Source of the DNA: Bacteroidales bacterium
Lineage (GTDB): Bacteria > Bacteroidota > Bacteroidia > Bacteroidales > VadinHA17
Reading direction: 5' to 3'
DNA: 56,706 nucleotides
Assembly (NCBI GenBank): GCA_025454815.1
Contig: JALONR010000021.1
Span: 1 to 56,706 of the forward strand
Below, in pieces: positions 33,402 to 42,626 of this stretch; the first letter of the stretch is position 1, and each line of letters begins with the position of its first letter. Below the pieces are notes generated by a model that made no database searches, was not told where the DNA came from, and saw nothing but the letters and a program-made list of their open reading frames with translations. Position numbers and translations under genes: made by a program.

Positions 33402-35579
33402 TTACTTCTGATTGGCTGATCTGTTCCTGCCGGCAGCCGACTGATGACTTCCGACTCCTTTCATTGAGAGCTGTATACGCTTGCGGGCATGGTCAACGCT
33501 GAGCACCCGCACCGTCACATGCTGGTGCAGTTTCACAACTTTTGCCGGATCGTCAACGTAGCGGTCAGCCATCTGTGACACATGCACCAGGCCGTCCTGC
33601 TTGACGCCGATGTCCACAAAAGCGCCGAACTTGGTGATGTTGGTTACTATTCCCGGCACGATCATACCCTCCTTCACATCCTCCATAGAGTGAATATCCG
33701 CGAAACTGAATTCCTGAATAGCCGATCGGGGATCGCGTCCCGGCCTGGCCAGTTCCTGCATGATATCTTTCAGGGTCGGCAGCCCTGCTTCAGGGGTAAC
33801 GTATTTTTCTATCCTAATGGCTTTTCGTTTATTCTCATCCTTAATAAGGTCAGTGACCGAGCAACCCAGGTCAGCAGCCATTTTCTCAACGATGTGATAG
33901 CTCTCAGGGTGAACGGCGGATGCATCAAGCGGGTTGGCGGCGCCGCGGATCCTGAGGAACCCGGCCGCCTGTTCGAAGGCCTTTTCGCCCATCCGTTTAA
34001 CATTCATCAGTCCGGCCCTTGACCGGAAGGGTCCTTTTTCAGTGCGATGGTCAACAATGTTCTGTGCCATTTTGGGTCCTATACCCGAGACATATGTCAG
34101 CAGGTGGGGACTGGCGGTGTTGACCTCCACACCCACGGCGTTGACGCATGACATCACCACCTCGTCGAGGCTGGCCTGCAGGCGGGCCTGGTCAACGTCA
34201 TGCTGGTACTGCCCCACCCCTATCGATTTGGGGTCTATTTTCACCAGTTCAGCCAGCGGATCCATCAGTCGACGGCCGATGGACACTGCACCGCGCACTG
34301 TCACATCGTGATCGGGGAATTCATCGCGTGCTGTCTTTGAGGCCGAATAGACCGAGGCTCCCGCCTCGCTGACGACGAAGATCTTTATCCCTGAACCGGC
34401 GGGAAGGTATGTCCGGACGAACTGTTCCGTCTCGCGGCTTGCTGTGCCGTTGCCTATTGCAACAGCCTCAATGCCGTATTGGTCAATAAGTGCAAGCAAT
34501 TTGCTTACACTGCGTGCGGTCTCATTCTGAGGCGGGTGGGGATAGATAACGTCATTATGGAGCAGTGCACCCTGCCTGTCAAGGCAGACAATCTTGCATC
34601 CGGTCCGCTGCCCCGGGTCAATGCCCATTACGCTCTTCTCGCCAAGCGGCGGGGCAAGCAGCAGCTGCCGCAGGTTTTCCGCAAAAACGCGTATCGCCTC
34701 CTCGTCAGCTTTATCCTTGGATGTCTTCCTGAACTCCGTTTCCATTGAGGGTGCCAGGAGCCTGCTCCAGCTGTCGGTCACAGCCTCCTTCACCTGGCGG
34801 GCAGCTTCGTTGTTTCCCTTTACAAACTGCTTTTCGATGAGACTCAGTGCCTCTTCCTCAGATGGGATTATCGTCAGTCTCAGGAATCCCTCCTCCTCAC
34901 CCCGGCGCATGGCCAGCAGCCTGTGAGAGGGGCAGCGTCGGAGCGGTTCTGACCAGTCGAAATAGTCACTGAACTTGACCCCTTCCTGCTCCTTGCCTTT
35001 TACCAGTTTGGATGTGATGACGGCGTCACGGTCATAGAGCCGTCTGAGTGCACCGCGCACCTGTTCGTTCTCGCTGACCATCTCGGCAATGATATCCCGT
35101 GCCCCGGCCAGGGCCGCAGTTGTATTCTCCACGGCATCACCAACATACTTTTCTGCTTCCGTTTCAGGGTCACCGGGTTTCTGTGCCAGGAGCCAGTGCG
35201 CCAGCGGTTCGAGTCCTTTATCCCGTGCAACTGAAGCACGCGTCTTTCGCTTCGGCCTGTATGGAAGGTAGAGATCCTCAAGCTGTGACATTGTCAGGGC
35301 AGCGTTGATCCTGGTGAGAAGTTCCGGGGTCATCTTCTCCTGCTCCTCAATTGATTTGATAACGGCCTCCCTTCGCTTTTCAAGTTCCTTCAGCCGTTCA
35401 TATTCATCCCTGATCTCTGCGAGCTGTACCTCGTTGAGGCTGCCCGTCACCTCCTTGCGGTAGCGGCTGATGAAAGGGATGGTGGCTCCGTCATCAAGCA
35501 GCCGCAGCGTATTCTCAACCTGCCAGTCATGCAACTGCAGCTTCTGAGCTATTGTCCTGATATGTGCCGAAGGGTCCAT
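33402..35579 (-). CDS. tex: Tex-family RNA-binding transcription accessory protein
   Basis: A 725-residue cytoplasmic Tex protein, which binds nucleic acid and affects transcription. The layout is typical: an N-terminal helical/HtH region with ATIPFISRYRKEVTGSLNEVQLAEI; a YqgF-like RNase H fold with VMGIDPGQRTGCKIVCLDRQG; HhH repeats (GPKMAQNIVDHR, GPFRSRAGLMNVKRMGEKAFEQAAGFLRI); and a C-terminal S1 domain (about 640-710) with GMIVPGIVTNITKFGAFVDIG. A basic tail of about 15 residues ends the protein. It is seven bases from the downstream methyltransferase gene; note that this pair runs on the minus strand. Full length. Confidence 0.95.
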   Translation of the reverse strand: MDPSAHIRTIAQKLQLHDWQVENTLRLLDDGATIPFISRYRKEVTGSLNEVQLAEIRDEYERLKELEKRREAVIKSIEEQEKMTPELLTRINAALTMSQLEDLYLPYRPKRKTRASVARDKGLEPLAHWLLAQKPGDPETEAEKYVGDAVENTTAALAGARDIIAEMVSENEQVRGALRRLYDRDAVITSKLVKGKEQEGVKFSDYFDWSEPLRRCPSHRLLAMRRGEEEGFLRLTIIPSEEEALSLIEKQFVKGNNEAARQVKEAVTDSWSRLLAPSMETEFRKTSKDKADEEAIRVFAENLRQLLLAPPLGEKSVMGIDPGQRTGCKIVCLDRQGALLHNDVIYPHPPQNETARSVSKLLALIDQYGIEAVAIGNGTASRETEQFVRTYLPAGSGIKIFVVSEAGASVYSASKTARDEFPDHDVTVRGAVSIGRRLMDPLAELVKIDPKSIGVGQYQHDVDQARLQASLDEVVMSCVNAVGVEVNTASPHLLTYVSGIGPKMAQNIVDHRTEKGPFRSRAGLMNVKRMGEKAFEQAAGFLRIRGAANPLDASAVHPESYHIVEKMAADLGCSVTDLIKDENKRKAIRIEKYVTPEAGLPTLKDIMQELARPGRDPRSAIQEFSFADIHSMEDVKEGMIVPGIVTNITKFGAFVDIGVKQDGLVHVSQMADRYVDDPAKVVKLHQHVTVRVLSVDHARKRIQLSMKGVGSHQSAAGRNRSANQK

Positions 35580-35585
35580 AAGCGT

Positions 35586-37010
35586 TTATTCAATGTAGAG
35601 TACCAGTCCCTTCAGGTATTCGCTCTCGGGGTGGTATATATTTACCGGGTGGTCTGCAGGCTGGCCTGTCTGGTGAAGTATCCTCACGTTCCGTCCGGTG
35701 TTGGCCGCAGCCACGAAGACCGAGCGGCGGAAGTCGTCACGACTCACAACCTGGGAGCAGGAGAATGTAAACAGTATCCCTCCGGGTTTGATTTTCTGAA
35801 TGGCCAGGGCATTGAGTCTTCGGTAGCCCTGAAGTGCCTGGTTAAGAGCAGTATGATGCTTTGCGAAGGCCGGGGGATCAAGAATAATGAGGTCATATTC
35901 GCGGTCCATTCCGGCAAGAAAAGCGAAGGCGTCGGTGGTGAATGACCTGTGCCTCGGGTCATCCCCGAAATTGAGACTTATGTTTTCATCGGCCAGGGTG
36001 GTAGCGGCAGCGGAGCTGTCAACCGTATGGACCAGGCCGGCGTTACTCATTGCGTAGACGGAGAAGCCGCCGGTATAGCCGAACATATTAAGCACCTTCC
36101 TGTCTTTGCTGTACTTTGGGAGCAGGCTTCGGCTGTCTCGCTGGTCAATAAAAAAACCCGTCTTCTGTCCCTTCTCCCAGTCGACCCTGAATTTATATCC
36201 GTTCTCAGTGATCACGGTTCCGTTCACGTTCAGGCCTCCTGTGAGGTACCCGTTTGCAGGGTTCAGTTTTGCCATGAAGGGGAGGGTACCCTCGCTCTTG
36301 TCATAGACTGAAGTCACCATACCCCCGGTCACCTCAGGTATCAATCCGGCGATCATCTGCCGTATATGCCAGAATCCTGCAGTATGGGCCTGCAATACGG
36401 CCACACTGCCATATATGTCAACCACCAGTCCCGGCAGTCCGTCTCCCTCACCGTGCACCAGTCTCCAGACATTCGTATCATTTCTCCCGGCGATGCCGGA
36501 GTTGATCCTGTATTGATAGGCATCAGCAATCCTTTTTCTGAAGAACTCACGGTCTATCCCGCATTTTGTGAAGGAGAGGATCCGGACGGCTATTGACCCC
36601 GGAGCCCAGTGGCCAGTGGCCAGGTATGTCTTATCCCAGGCAAATACTTCTGCCACATCTCCCTCCCTCGGGTTCCCGCTGACCGATGATATGGCTCCCG
36701 AGAATATCCATGGGTGGTATCTTCTGACCGATTGTTCCTTCCCTTTTTTCAGGATGATGGTTAAGATGGTAGTTTCCGCAGGCTGAACATAATTGCCTGA
36801 TGCGGCAGCGCCAGGGGAGGCAGCGCCAGAAGAGGTAGCGCCAGATGCGTCATTGCCTGATGCGGCAGGGCCAGATGCGTAAATGCCTGATGCGGCAGGG
36901 CCAGCCTCTGTACTCCGGCGTCCTCCGCCGTTGCGGTCGGCTGCGATTATACTTCCGGCAGCCTTGCTTTTGCCGGCTCTGCCGGTCATATTATCATTCT
37001 TCCTGGGCAT
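35586..37010 (-). CDS. RlmI-like class I SAM-dependent rRNA methyltransferase with a repeat-made N-terminus
   Basis: A 474-residue enzyme that methylates a cytosine of 23S rRNA in the RlmI family (PUA plus Rossmann). The PUA domain (about 80-140) begins TIILKKGKEQSVRRYHPWIFSGAIS. The Rossmann part has motif I NMFGYTGGFSVYA and motif IV DLIILDPPAFAK. Relatives start close to the PUA domain. Here about 70 extra residues come first, with repeats like GPAASGNDAS and GAAASGN made from a 15/30-bp DNA repeat (36790-36905). No alternative start codon is seen between the repeats and the PUA domain. The methylated position is inferred from the family. Confidence 0.9.
   Translation of the reverse strand: MPRKNDNMTGRAGKSKAAGSIIAADRNGGGRRSTEAGPAASGIYASGPAASGNDASGATSSGAASPGAAASGNYVQPAETTILTIILKKGKEQSVRRYHPWIFSGAISSVSGNPREGDVAEVFAWDKTYLATGHWAPGSIAVRILSFTKCGIDREFFRKRIADAYQYRINSGIAGRNDTNVWRLVHGEGDGLPGLVVDIYGSVAVLQAHTAGFWHIRQMIAGLIPEVTGGMVTSVYDKSEGTLPFMAKLNPANGYLTGGLNVNGTVITENGYKFRVDWEKGQKTGFFIDQRDSRSLLPKYSKDRKVLNMFGYTGGFSVYAMSNAGLVHTVDSSAAATTLADENISLNFGDDPRHRSFTTDAFAFLAGMDREYDLIILDPPAFAKHHTALNQALQGYRRLNALAIQKIKPGGILFTFSCSQVVSRDDFRRSVFVAAANTGRNVRILHQTGQPADHPVNIYHPESEYLKGLVLYIE
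36790..36905. repeat. In-frame 30-bp repeats coding the N-terminal extension
   Basis: Three copies of ATTGCCTGATGCGGCAG(C/G)GC-like DNA begin near 36791, 36851 and 36881, with 15-base sub-units (GGCAGCGCCAG) between. They encode Gly/Ala/Ser-rich repeats in the methyltransferase. Units of 15 and 30 bp keep the frame. Confidence 0.8.
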
Positions 37011-37016
37011 TGCTGG

Positions 37017-37619
37017 TCAGCGGTTATGGTGAGATTCCTTTCCGTTCAGGGCGAGGTAGATCCGGCGACACACCCAGGCGTCGGTGGCAGCGTACAGCAG
37101 TTGAGGTTCTGTTAGTGCCGGTGCCTCCCAGTTTGTTACCTGCTGTGATTTGGATATTGAATAGCCCAGTACTATGGCAGAAAGTTTCTTCAGCCCCAGT
37201 TCCCTGATACCATGGGCTGAGACCACGTTCTGAAGATCGGTAAATCCGTGCGGTTCAAAGTGGGTCAGTGCCCTCAGAGCCTTTAAATCATCACGGATTG
37301 CCACCCCTGTCTTGATTATATTCCTGTCAGAGAGAAGGCCTGCCAGTTCTGTTGGCAACCCGATCATGTTCAGTCTGAACAGCCATGCCCTGTCTGCGTC
37401 AGCGAGCTGGAGCAAAGCCACCTGGTATCTCCTCCCCTTTTTGAATGATGGCCTGGTTTCGGTATCAAAACCAAGCACAGCCGGTTTGCCTATATCGGCC
37501 ATTGCCCGGTAGAATTTGTCCATATTGTCAACCAGGGTTACCTTTCCCTCAAACTGCAGGAGAGGCAACTGCCTCAGTTCATCATCCGTTATGCTCTCAT
37601 TGAATTGTCTCGTCATCAT
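37017..37619 (-). CDS. DEDDy 3'-5' exonuclease domain protein
   Basis: A 200-residue exonuclease of the RNase D/WRN type. The start is set at the Met pair 37619/37616, since earlier codons lie well inside the DUF5063 gene. Motif Exo I is VLGFDTETRPSF, Exo II is IKTGVAIRDDLKAL and Exo III is YAATDAWVCRRIY, with tyrosine four residues before the aspartate, so it is of the DEDDy class. The protein lacks an HRDC domain, so it is not full RNase D. It may trim RNA or act on DNA ends. It overlaps the upstream DUF5063 gene by about 20 bases, which suggests coupling. Seven bases before the methyltransferase gene. Confidence 0.92.
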   Translation of the reverse strand: MMTRQFNESITDDELRQLPLLQFEGKVTLVDNMDKFYRAMADIGKPAVLGFDTETRPSFKKGRRYQVALLQLADADRAWLFRLNMIGLPTELAGLLSDRNIIKTGVAIRDDLKALRALTHFEPHGFTDLQNVVSAHGIRELGLKKLSAIVLGYSISKSQQVTNWEAPALTEPQLLYAATDAWVCRRIYLALNGKESHHNR

Positions 37620-38160
37620 TCCCGCGTTCATTATCATCGCTGCTCTCTGCCTCTGAATAGAGGACCGCATGGATTGCAGAGAGGGCATTCAGCAGCTTCT
37701 TTCCCCAGAACTCCTCGAAGTTCATGAGTATCTCCCATACTGCATCATTCATAACCTCCTCATTACCGCCGCGGTAACTGACGATAAAGTCTTTCAGGTC
37801 CTGGTAGATGTCTGAAAGGTTCTCTGCAATGCTTCCGGTGTATAGCCCGTCAGCCGGATCGCCGGCTGCAACTATGACCGGGAAAGGGTCATTGTTACCC
37901 ATCTTGGTGAGCAGGTTGTCATGCATTCTCGTCCAGTCAAACTCAGTCACGGTTTTTTCGTTGGGTTCCTCCAGCACAGGCTCCAGCATCGGGAGAAGCG
38001 AGGCCCTGAGGTATATGAACGGCAGCAGCCGCTGCATGACCTTCATTATCTCGATTCCGCTGATATCCTTCGTCGACTCAAGGTATTTGCAGTACTCGTT
38101 TGCCGAGGCTGCGAACTCCACCACCTGCCGTGAATAGATGACCTTTTCCTCTTTTTCCAT
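37597..38160 (-). CDS. DUF5063 family protein
   Basis: A 187-residue soluble protein from the ATG at 38160 (MEKEEKVIYSRQVVEFAASANEYC). It is mostly helical by composition and acidic at the C-terminus (ESSDDNERGNDDETIQ). Central words are MQRLLPFIYLRASLLP and YQDLKDFIVSYRGGNEEVMNDAVWE. I place it in DUF5063, a Bacteroidota family of unknown function. No catalytic motif is seen. It is coupled to the exonuclease by overlap; in other Bacteroidota the same pair is common by recall. A role in nucleic-acid metabolism is inferred only from that. Confidence 0.8.
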   Translation of the reverse strand: MEKEEKVIYSRQVVEFAASANEYCKYLESTKDISGIEIMKVMQRLLPFIYLRASLLPMLEPVLEEPNEKTVTEFDWTRMHDNLLTKMGNNDPFPVIVAAGDPADGLYTGSIAENLSDIYQDLKDFIVSYRGGNEEVMNDAVWEILMNFEEFWGKKLLNALSAIHAVLYSEAESSDDNERGNDDETIQ

Positions 38161-38232
38161 TTTAAATAAGTAACGTGACAAAAGTATTCATTTCAGTCTT
38201 AAAAACAGGAGTTGTTGATAAAACGGGAAGTG

Positions 38233-40143
38233 TCACCTATTCCAGGTGAGCCTGTGGTCATCATCGTACACCAGCTTCTCATGGTCAAGCAGCCACCTTA
38301 TGACCCTGACTGTTTTGTCCCGGGGGAGTTCCATCTGGGCCTCCAGTTCTTCCGGTCTCAGAGGTGTTTCACCCACCAGTTCCTTTATCTTTTCAATAAT
38401 GATATCAAACTCGTATTTGCTCAGTTCCAGCTCGTTCCTCTCCTGGCATGTGTCGCACAGCCCGCATCTTCCCGATTCCTCACCGAAGTAGGCAGTCAGG
38501 AAAGCCGGGCGGCACCGGGTTTTGTTGTCTGCATATTCAGTGATTTTATCAACCCGTTCGATATAATTTTCCTTTACCTTCAGGTATACCTCCGGTGAAA
38601 TGCGAAGGTGGGTCCGGTCAAGCCGCTCCTCGGTAAAGATCACCAGCGGGCTTTTCTTTCCAGGGATAAAGTGTATTATCCCCTGTGACGATAGTCTGAG
38701 CAAGTACTGGTAAATGGCCTCGCGTGTTAGCCCTGATCTGGATGCAAGGTTCTCCTCGTTTACCGGAACAAACTCTGAGAACATTCCGCTGTATGTGCGG
38801 AGCAACAGCTTTATGAATCTGTCATATTCCTCGTTGGCCACCTGGAATTTGTAAAGGTCATCCCTGCTTACAATGAAGTGCACTCGGGATGGGTTATTGA
38901 TTTCATCGGTAAATTCAAGGTATCCCTCCTTCTGGAGGAAGCTGAGGCTGTTGTAAGTTTCCGTAACCGAGAAGCGGAATGCTGTAACGAACTTCCACAG
39001 GTCGAAGTCATGGACGCTGTTTTTCCCTGACCCGACGGGAAGCTGGTAGAAATTGCCAACGGCTTCATATATATCCTTTATCCTCTCCACCGGGGGGAAT
39101 TTTATCCGAACCGAGTCAGCAAGCTTTCTTTTTTCATCCTGTGACCATAGGAGGACTGCGAACGATGGTTTCCCGTCGCGGCCTGCGCGACCCGACTCCT
39201 GGTAATATGCCTCTATGGAGTCAGGGCAATCCCAGTGTATGACGAACCGCACATCGGCCTTGTCTATCCCCATCCCGAAAGCGTTTGTGGCAACAATCAC
39301 GCGGGTTTCGCCGGTGCTCCATGATGTCTGTTTCCTGTCACGCATCTCCTGTGGCAGTCCGGCGTGATAGAAATCAGCCCTTATCTGGTTTGCCACCAGC
39401 AGTTCTGCAACCTCCTTCGATCTTTTCCTGCTGCTGACATAGATGATCCCGCTTCCCTGTTCCTTTTTCAGGCTACGAAGCACATAGGCGCTTTTATCTT
39501 CAACCTCCCTGACAACGTAAGTGATGTTTGACCGGCGGAAGCTGGTCTTAAGCACCTTCGGGTCCTTCATCCTCAGGCGTGAGATAATGTCATCAACCAT
39601 GCGAGGGGTGGCAGTGGCCGTCAGGGCCAGGAAAGGCACCTCCTCGTTCATCATATCCCTAATCTCCGCGATGTGGAGGTATGAAGGCCTGAAGTCATAG
39701 CCCCACTGGGAGATGCAGTGGGCCTCGTCAACTGCTACGAGGGTGAAGTTGAATCTTGGAAGACGTGCCCTGAAGAGCGGGGTCTGCAGCCTTTCAGGGC
39801 TGACATATAACAGCCGGTAGTCACCGTACAGGCAGTTGTCAAGTGAAATTTCCACCTCTTCGCGGGTCATCCCGCTATGAATGGCCATAGCCTTGATATT
39901 CATTGTCTTCAGCCTTGACACCTGGTCTTTCATAAGAGCAATGAGGGGAGTGATGACCAGGCATAGTCCCTGTGCTGCCACGGGCGGAACCTGGTATGTA
40001 ACCGATTTTCCTCCGCCGGTGGGGAGAAGGCCCACAACATCCTTCCCGGAGACCACTGATTCAATGATCTCCTCCTGCATCGGCCTGAAGGAGGTGAATC
40101 CCCAGTACCGGGCCAGGGTCTCCCTGTAAATGTCCGGCAGCAT
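38233..40143 (-). CDS. recQ: ATP-dependent DNA helicase RecQ
   Basis: A 636-residue 3'-5' DNA helicase. It has Walker A LLPTGGGKSVTYQVP (near residue 40), the DEAH-like motif VAVDEAHCISQWGYDFRPSYL, and motif VI HWDCPDSIEAYYQESGRAGRDG. Motif V ATNAFGMGIDK is complete. The zinc-binding subdomain of the RQC region is CRPAFLTAYFGEE followed by CGLCDTC. After it the protein ends in a short winged-helix-like region; no HRDC domain is present, so it is the short form typical of Bacteroidota. It is in line with the DUF5063 and exonuclease genes and divergent from guaB. Confidence 0.95.
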   Translation of the reverse strand: MLPDIYRETLARYWGFTSFRPMQEEIIESVVSGKDVVGLLPTGGGKSVTYQVPPVAAQGLCLVITPLIALMKDQVSRLKTMNIKAMAIHSGMTREEVEISLDNCLYGDYRLLYVSPERLQTPLFRARLPRFNFTLVAVDEAHCISQWGYDFRPSYLHIAEIRDMMNEEVPFLALTATATPRMVDDIISRLRMKDPKVLKTSFRRSNITYVVREVEDKSAYVLRSLKKEQGSGIIYVSSRKRSKEVAELLVANQIRADFYHAGLPQEMRDRKQTSWSTGETRVIVATNAFGMGIDKADVRFVIHWDCPDSIEAYYQESGRAGRDGKPSFAVLLWSQDEKRKLADSVRIKFPPVERIKDIYEAVGNFYQLPVGSGKNSVHDFDLWKFVTAFRFSVTETYNSLSFLQKEGYLEFTDEINNPSRVHFIVSRDDLYKFQVANEEYDRFIKLLLRTYSGMFSEFVPVNEENLASRSGLTREAIYQYLLRLSSQGIIHFIPGKKSPLVIFTEERLDRTHLRISPEVYLKVKENYIERVDKITEYADNKTRCRPAFLTAYFGEESGRCGLCDTCQERNELELSKYEFDIIIEKIKELVGETPLRPEELEAQMELPRDKTVRVIRWLLDHEKLVYDDDHRLTWNR

Positions 40144-40269
40144 CAGTTTTGAGGGCTGTTTAATACAAATTTAATAACTCAAACGTACTTTTAACCTTTT
40201 ATTGACATTTAAGATATGCCGGTGCTTGTCAATTTTTTGTAATTTTCGCCCCATAAAAAACCTTGCCCG

Positions 40270-41760
40270 ATGTCATTCTCTGAAGATAAACTGTTGTTTG
40301 AAGGCCTGACCTTCGATGATGTGCTTCTCCTTCCCGCCTATTCGGAGATAAGGCCCCGTGACGTTGATCTGAGATCAAAGTTCACCCGGAGCATCATAAT
40401 AAATACGCCTATTGTCTCCGCTGCCATGGACACGGTGACTGAGGCTGAGCTGGCAATTGCCATCGCCCGAGAAGGTGGCATTGGCGTGATACACAAGAAC
40501 ATGTCGGTTGGTCAGCAGGCTGCCCAGGTGAGAAAGGTAAAGCGTGCCGAGAGTGTCATGATCTTTGACCCCGTCACCATAGCTGACAACGCCACGGTGG
40601 CTGATGCGCTTGCCCTGATGAAGGAATTCAAGATCGGCGGAATACCGGTAATCCATGAGGACGGAGCGCTTGCCGGTATTGTCACCAACAGAGACCTTCG
40701 TTTTGAGACTGACTTTTCGAGGCGTATCATGGAGATAATGACTCCGCTTGAGAAACTTATAACCCTTAGTCACCAGACTGACCTGGCTGCGGCTGCTGAG
40801 ATACTTCAGAAGCATAAGATCGAGAAGCTTCCTATAGTTGACGATAAGGGAAGGCTCAAGGGCCTGGTAACATACAAGGATATTACCAAGGCAAAGGACA
40901 GGCCCAATGCGTGCAAGGATGACAAGGGAAGGCTGAGGGTTGCCGCTGCTGTTGGTATTGCTGCAAATACTCTTTCAAGGGTTGAGGCTCTGGTTGGAGC
41001 CGGCGTTGACGCCATTGCCATTGACACGGCCCACGGTCACACAAAGAGTGTTATAGAGATGCTCAGGGAGATAAAGAAGATCTTCCCGGGCACCGAGATA
41101 GTGGTAGGAAACATAGGAACTGCCGAAGCAGCAAGGAGACTTGTTGATGAGGGTGCCGATGCGGTAAAGGTGGGCATTGGTCCAGGATCAATCTGCACTA
41201 CCAGGGTTGTGGCGGGTGTGGGTGTGCCGCAATTGTCTGCGATATACAATGTGGCTCACGCCATTGAGGGGAGCGGAGTACCGGTCATTGCTGACGGAGG
41301 CATCCGTTATTCCGGAGACATTGTCAAGGCTCTTGCTGCCGGTGCGGACAGTGTAATGGCCGGTTCGCTCTTTGCAGGAGTGGAGGAGTCACCAGGCGAG
41401 ACAATCATCTATAATGGGAGGAAATTCAAGACATACCGTGGGATGGGGTCCGTTGAGGCCATGCAGATGGGTTCCAAGGACAGGTATTTCCAGGATATGG
41501 AGGATGACATTCACAAGCTGGTACCTGAGGGGATCACCGCACGTGTTCCCTACAAAGGGACTCTCACAGAGGTGATCTACCAGTTCCTTGGTGGTCTGCG
41601 CTCGGGAATGGGATACTGTGGCACACCTGACATTGCCACCCTCAAAAGGGACGGACGGTTTGTGAGGGTCACCAGCGCCGGTGTCGTCGAGAGTCACCCT
41701 CATGATGTGACCATCACCCGCGAGGCACCAAACTACAGTCGGAAGGTCAACGAATATTGA
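40270..41760 (+). CDS. guaB: Inosine-5'-monophosphate dehydrogenase
   Basis: Oxidises IMP to XMP with NAD+, the committed step of GMP synthesis. The 496-residue protein has the N-terminal [15 protein letters not shown], a tandem CBS pair (about 95-215) and the catalytic loop [22 protein letters not shown] with the active Cys. [28 protein letters not shown] binds phosphate. The flap has [11 protein letters not shown] near-match to TAnnTTTG (TAATTTTC, 40240-40247) lies 23 bases before the ATG. The isomerase gene starts two bases after its stop, so both likely share a transcript although their functions are unrelated. Confidence 0.97.
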   Translation: MSFSEDKLLFEGLTFDDVLLLPAYSEIRPRDVDLRSKFTRSIIINTPIVSAAMDTVTEAELAIAIAREGGIGVIHKNMSVGQQAAQVRKVKRAESVMIFDPVTIADNATVADALALMKEFKIGGIPVIHEDGALAGIVTNRDLRFETDFSRRIMEIMTPLEKLITLSHQTDLAAAAEILQKHKIEKLPIVDDKGRLKGLVTYKDITKAKDRPNACKDDKGRLRVAAAVGIAANTLSRVEALVGAGVDAIAIDTAHGHTKSVIEMLREIKKIFPGTEIVVGNIGTAEAARRLVDEGADAVKVGIGPGSICTTRVVAGVGVPQLSAIYNVAHAIEGSGVPVIADGGIRYSGDIVKALAAGADSVMAGSLFAGVEESPGETIIYNGRKFKTYRGMGSVEAMQMGSKDRYFQDMEDDIHKLVPEGITARVPYKGTLTEVIYQFLGGLRSGMGYCGTPDIATLKRDGRFVRVTSAGVVESHPHDVTITREAPNYSRKVNEY

Positions 41761-41762
41761 TA

Positions 41763-42611
41763 ATGACAAGGTATATTATACTGCTAATCATGCTGGCTGC
41801 AGTCTCCTGCCAGAATGCCAATGACGATGAAGGTCGCCATATCGTTGCCAGGGCCGGTGACAGGGTGCTTTACCTTGACCAGGTACCCAAAGGGCTGGTC
41901 ACGGCGGGCATGAGCCAGGCCGACAGCACCTCCGCGGTACAGAATTACATAAGGCAGTGGGCACGCAAGGAGCTCATGGCCCTTCGTGCCGAAGAGAATC
42001 TCACCCCAGAATACAAGGCTGAGGTGAACCGGCAACTCAATGAGATGAGAAATAACCTGCTCATATACCAGTACCAGCATCAGATGATCATCCAGAAAAT
42101 GGATACAACTGTTACGGACAGCGAATTGCAGGACTACTACGTGAGTAACCTGGGCACATTCACACTGACCATGAACCTGGTCAAGGCGCTGTTCATAAAG
42201 GTACCTGACGGGATGCCTGATATTGACAAAATCAGAAGACTGTACAGGTCCCAGGGTGCTTCTGATATCAGGGAACTGGAGGATCTCTGTTATCAGTACA
42301 ACCTGAGGTATGACGATTACAATGATGAATGGATACCATTCAATCATCTGCTGCTTGAGGTGCCTCTCGAATCGGACGACCAGGAGAGGTGGCTGGCGCG
42401 AAACAGTGCCGTGGAGCTGAAGGATGACAGGTACTCCTATTTCATCGCCATAAGGGAATACAGGCTGAGGAACAGCGTTGCTCCGTTCGAGTATATTCGC
42501 GGGCAGGTCAGGACGATTATCCTCAACAACCGCAGGAATGATTTCCTGCAGAAGCTTGAAGACGGCATTTACAATGAAGCTGTCAGTAACAATACACTGA
42601 AACTCTACTAG
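41763..42611 (+). CDS. Lipoprotein with a SurA-like chaperone fold
   Basis: A 282-residue lipoprotein, from the ATG at 41763; a TTG at 41757 overlaps guaB and is less likely. Lipobox AAVSC. It has the N-terminal helical layout of SurA/PrsA-type proteins: DRVLYLDQVPKGLVTAGMSQ, a helical part (VNRQLNEMRNNLLIYQYQHQMI) and SELQDYYVSNLGTFTL, as in SurA before its parvulin part. No clear parvulin catalytic domain is seen, so it is probably a chaperone rather than an isomerase. It lies directly ahead of surA and an OstA-like gene, which indicates outer-membrane protein transport. The long antisense ORF over it is a shadow. Confidence 0.85.
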   Translation: MTRYIILLIMLAAVSCQNANDDEGRHIVARAGDRVLYLDQVPKGLVTAGMSQADSTSAVQNYIRQWARKELMALRAEENLTPEYKAEVNRQLNEMRNNLLIYQYQHQMIIQKMDTTVTDSELQDYYVSNLGTFTLTMNLVKALFIKVPDGMPDIDKIRRLYRSQGASDIRELEDLCYQYNLRYDDYNDEWIPFNHLLLEVPLESDDQERWLARNSAVELKDDRYSYFIAIREYRLRNSVAPFEYIRGQVRTIILNNRRNDFLQKLEDGIYNEAVSNNTLKLY

Positions 42612-42626
42612 AAGAGACTGAAAAGA

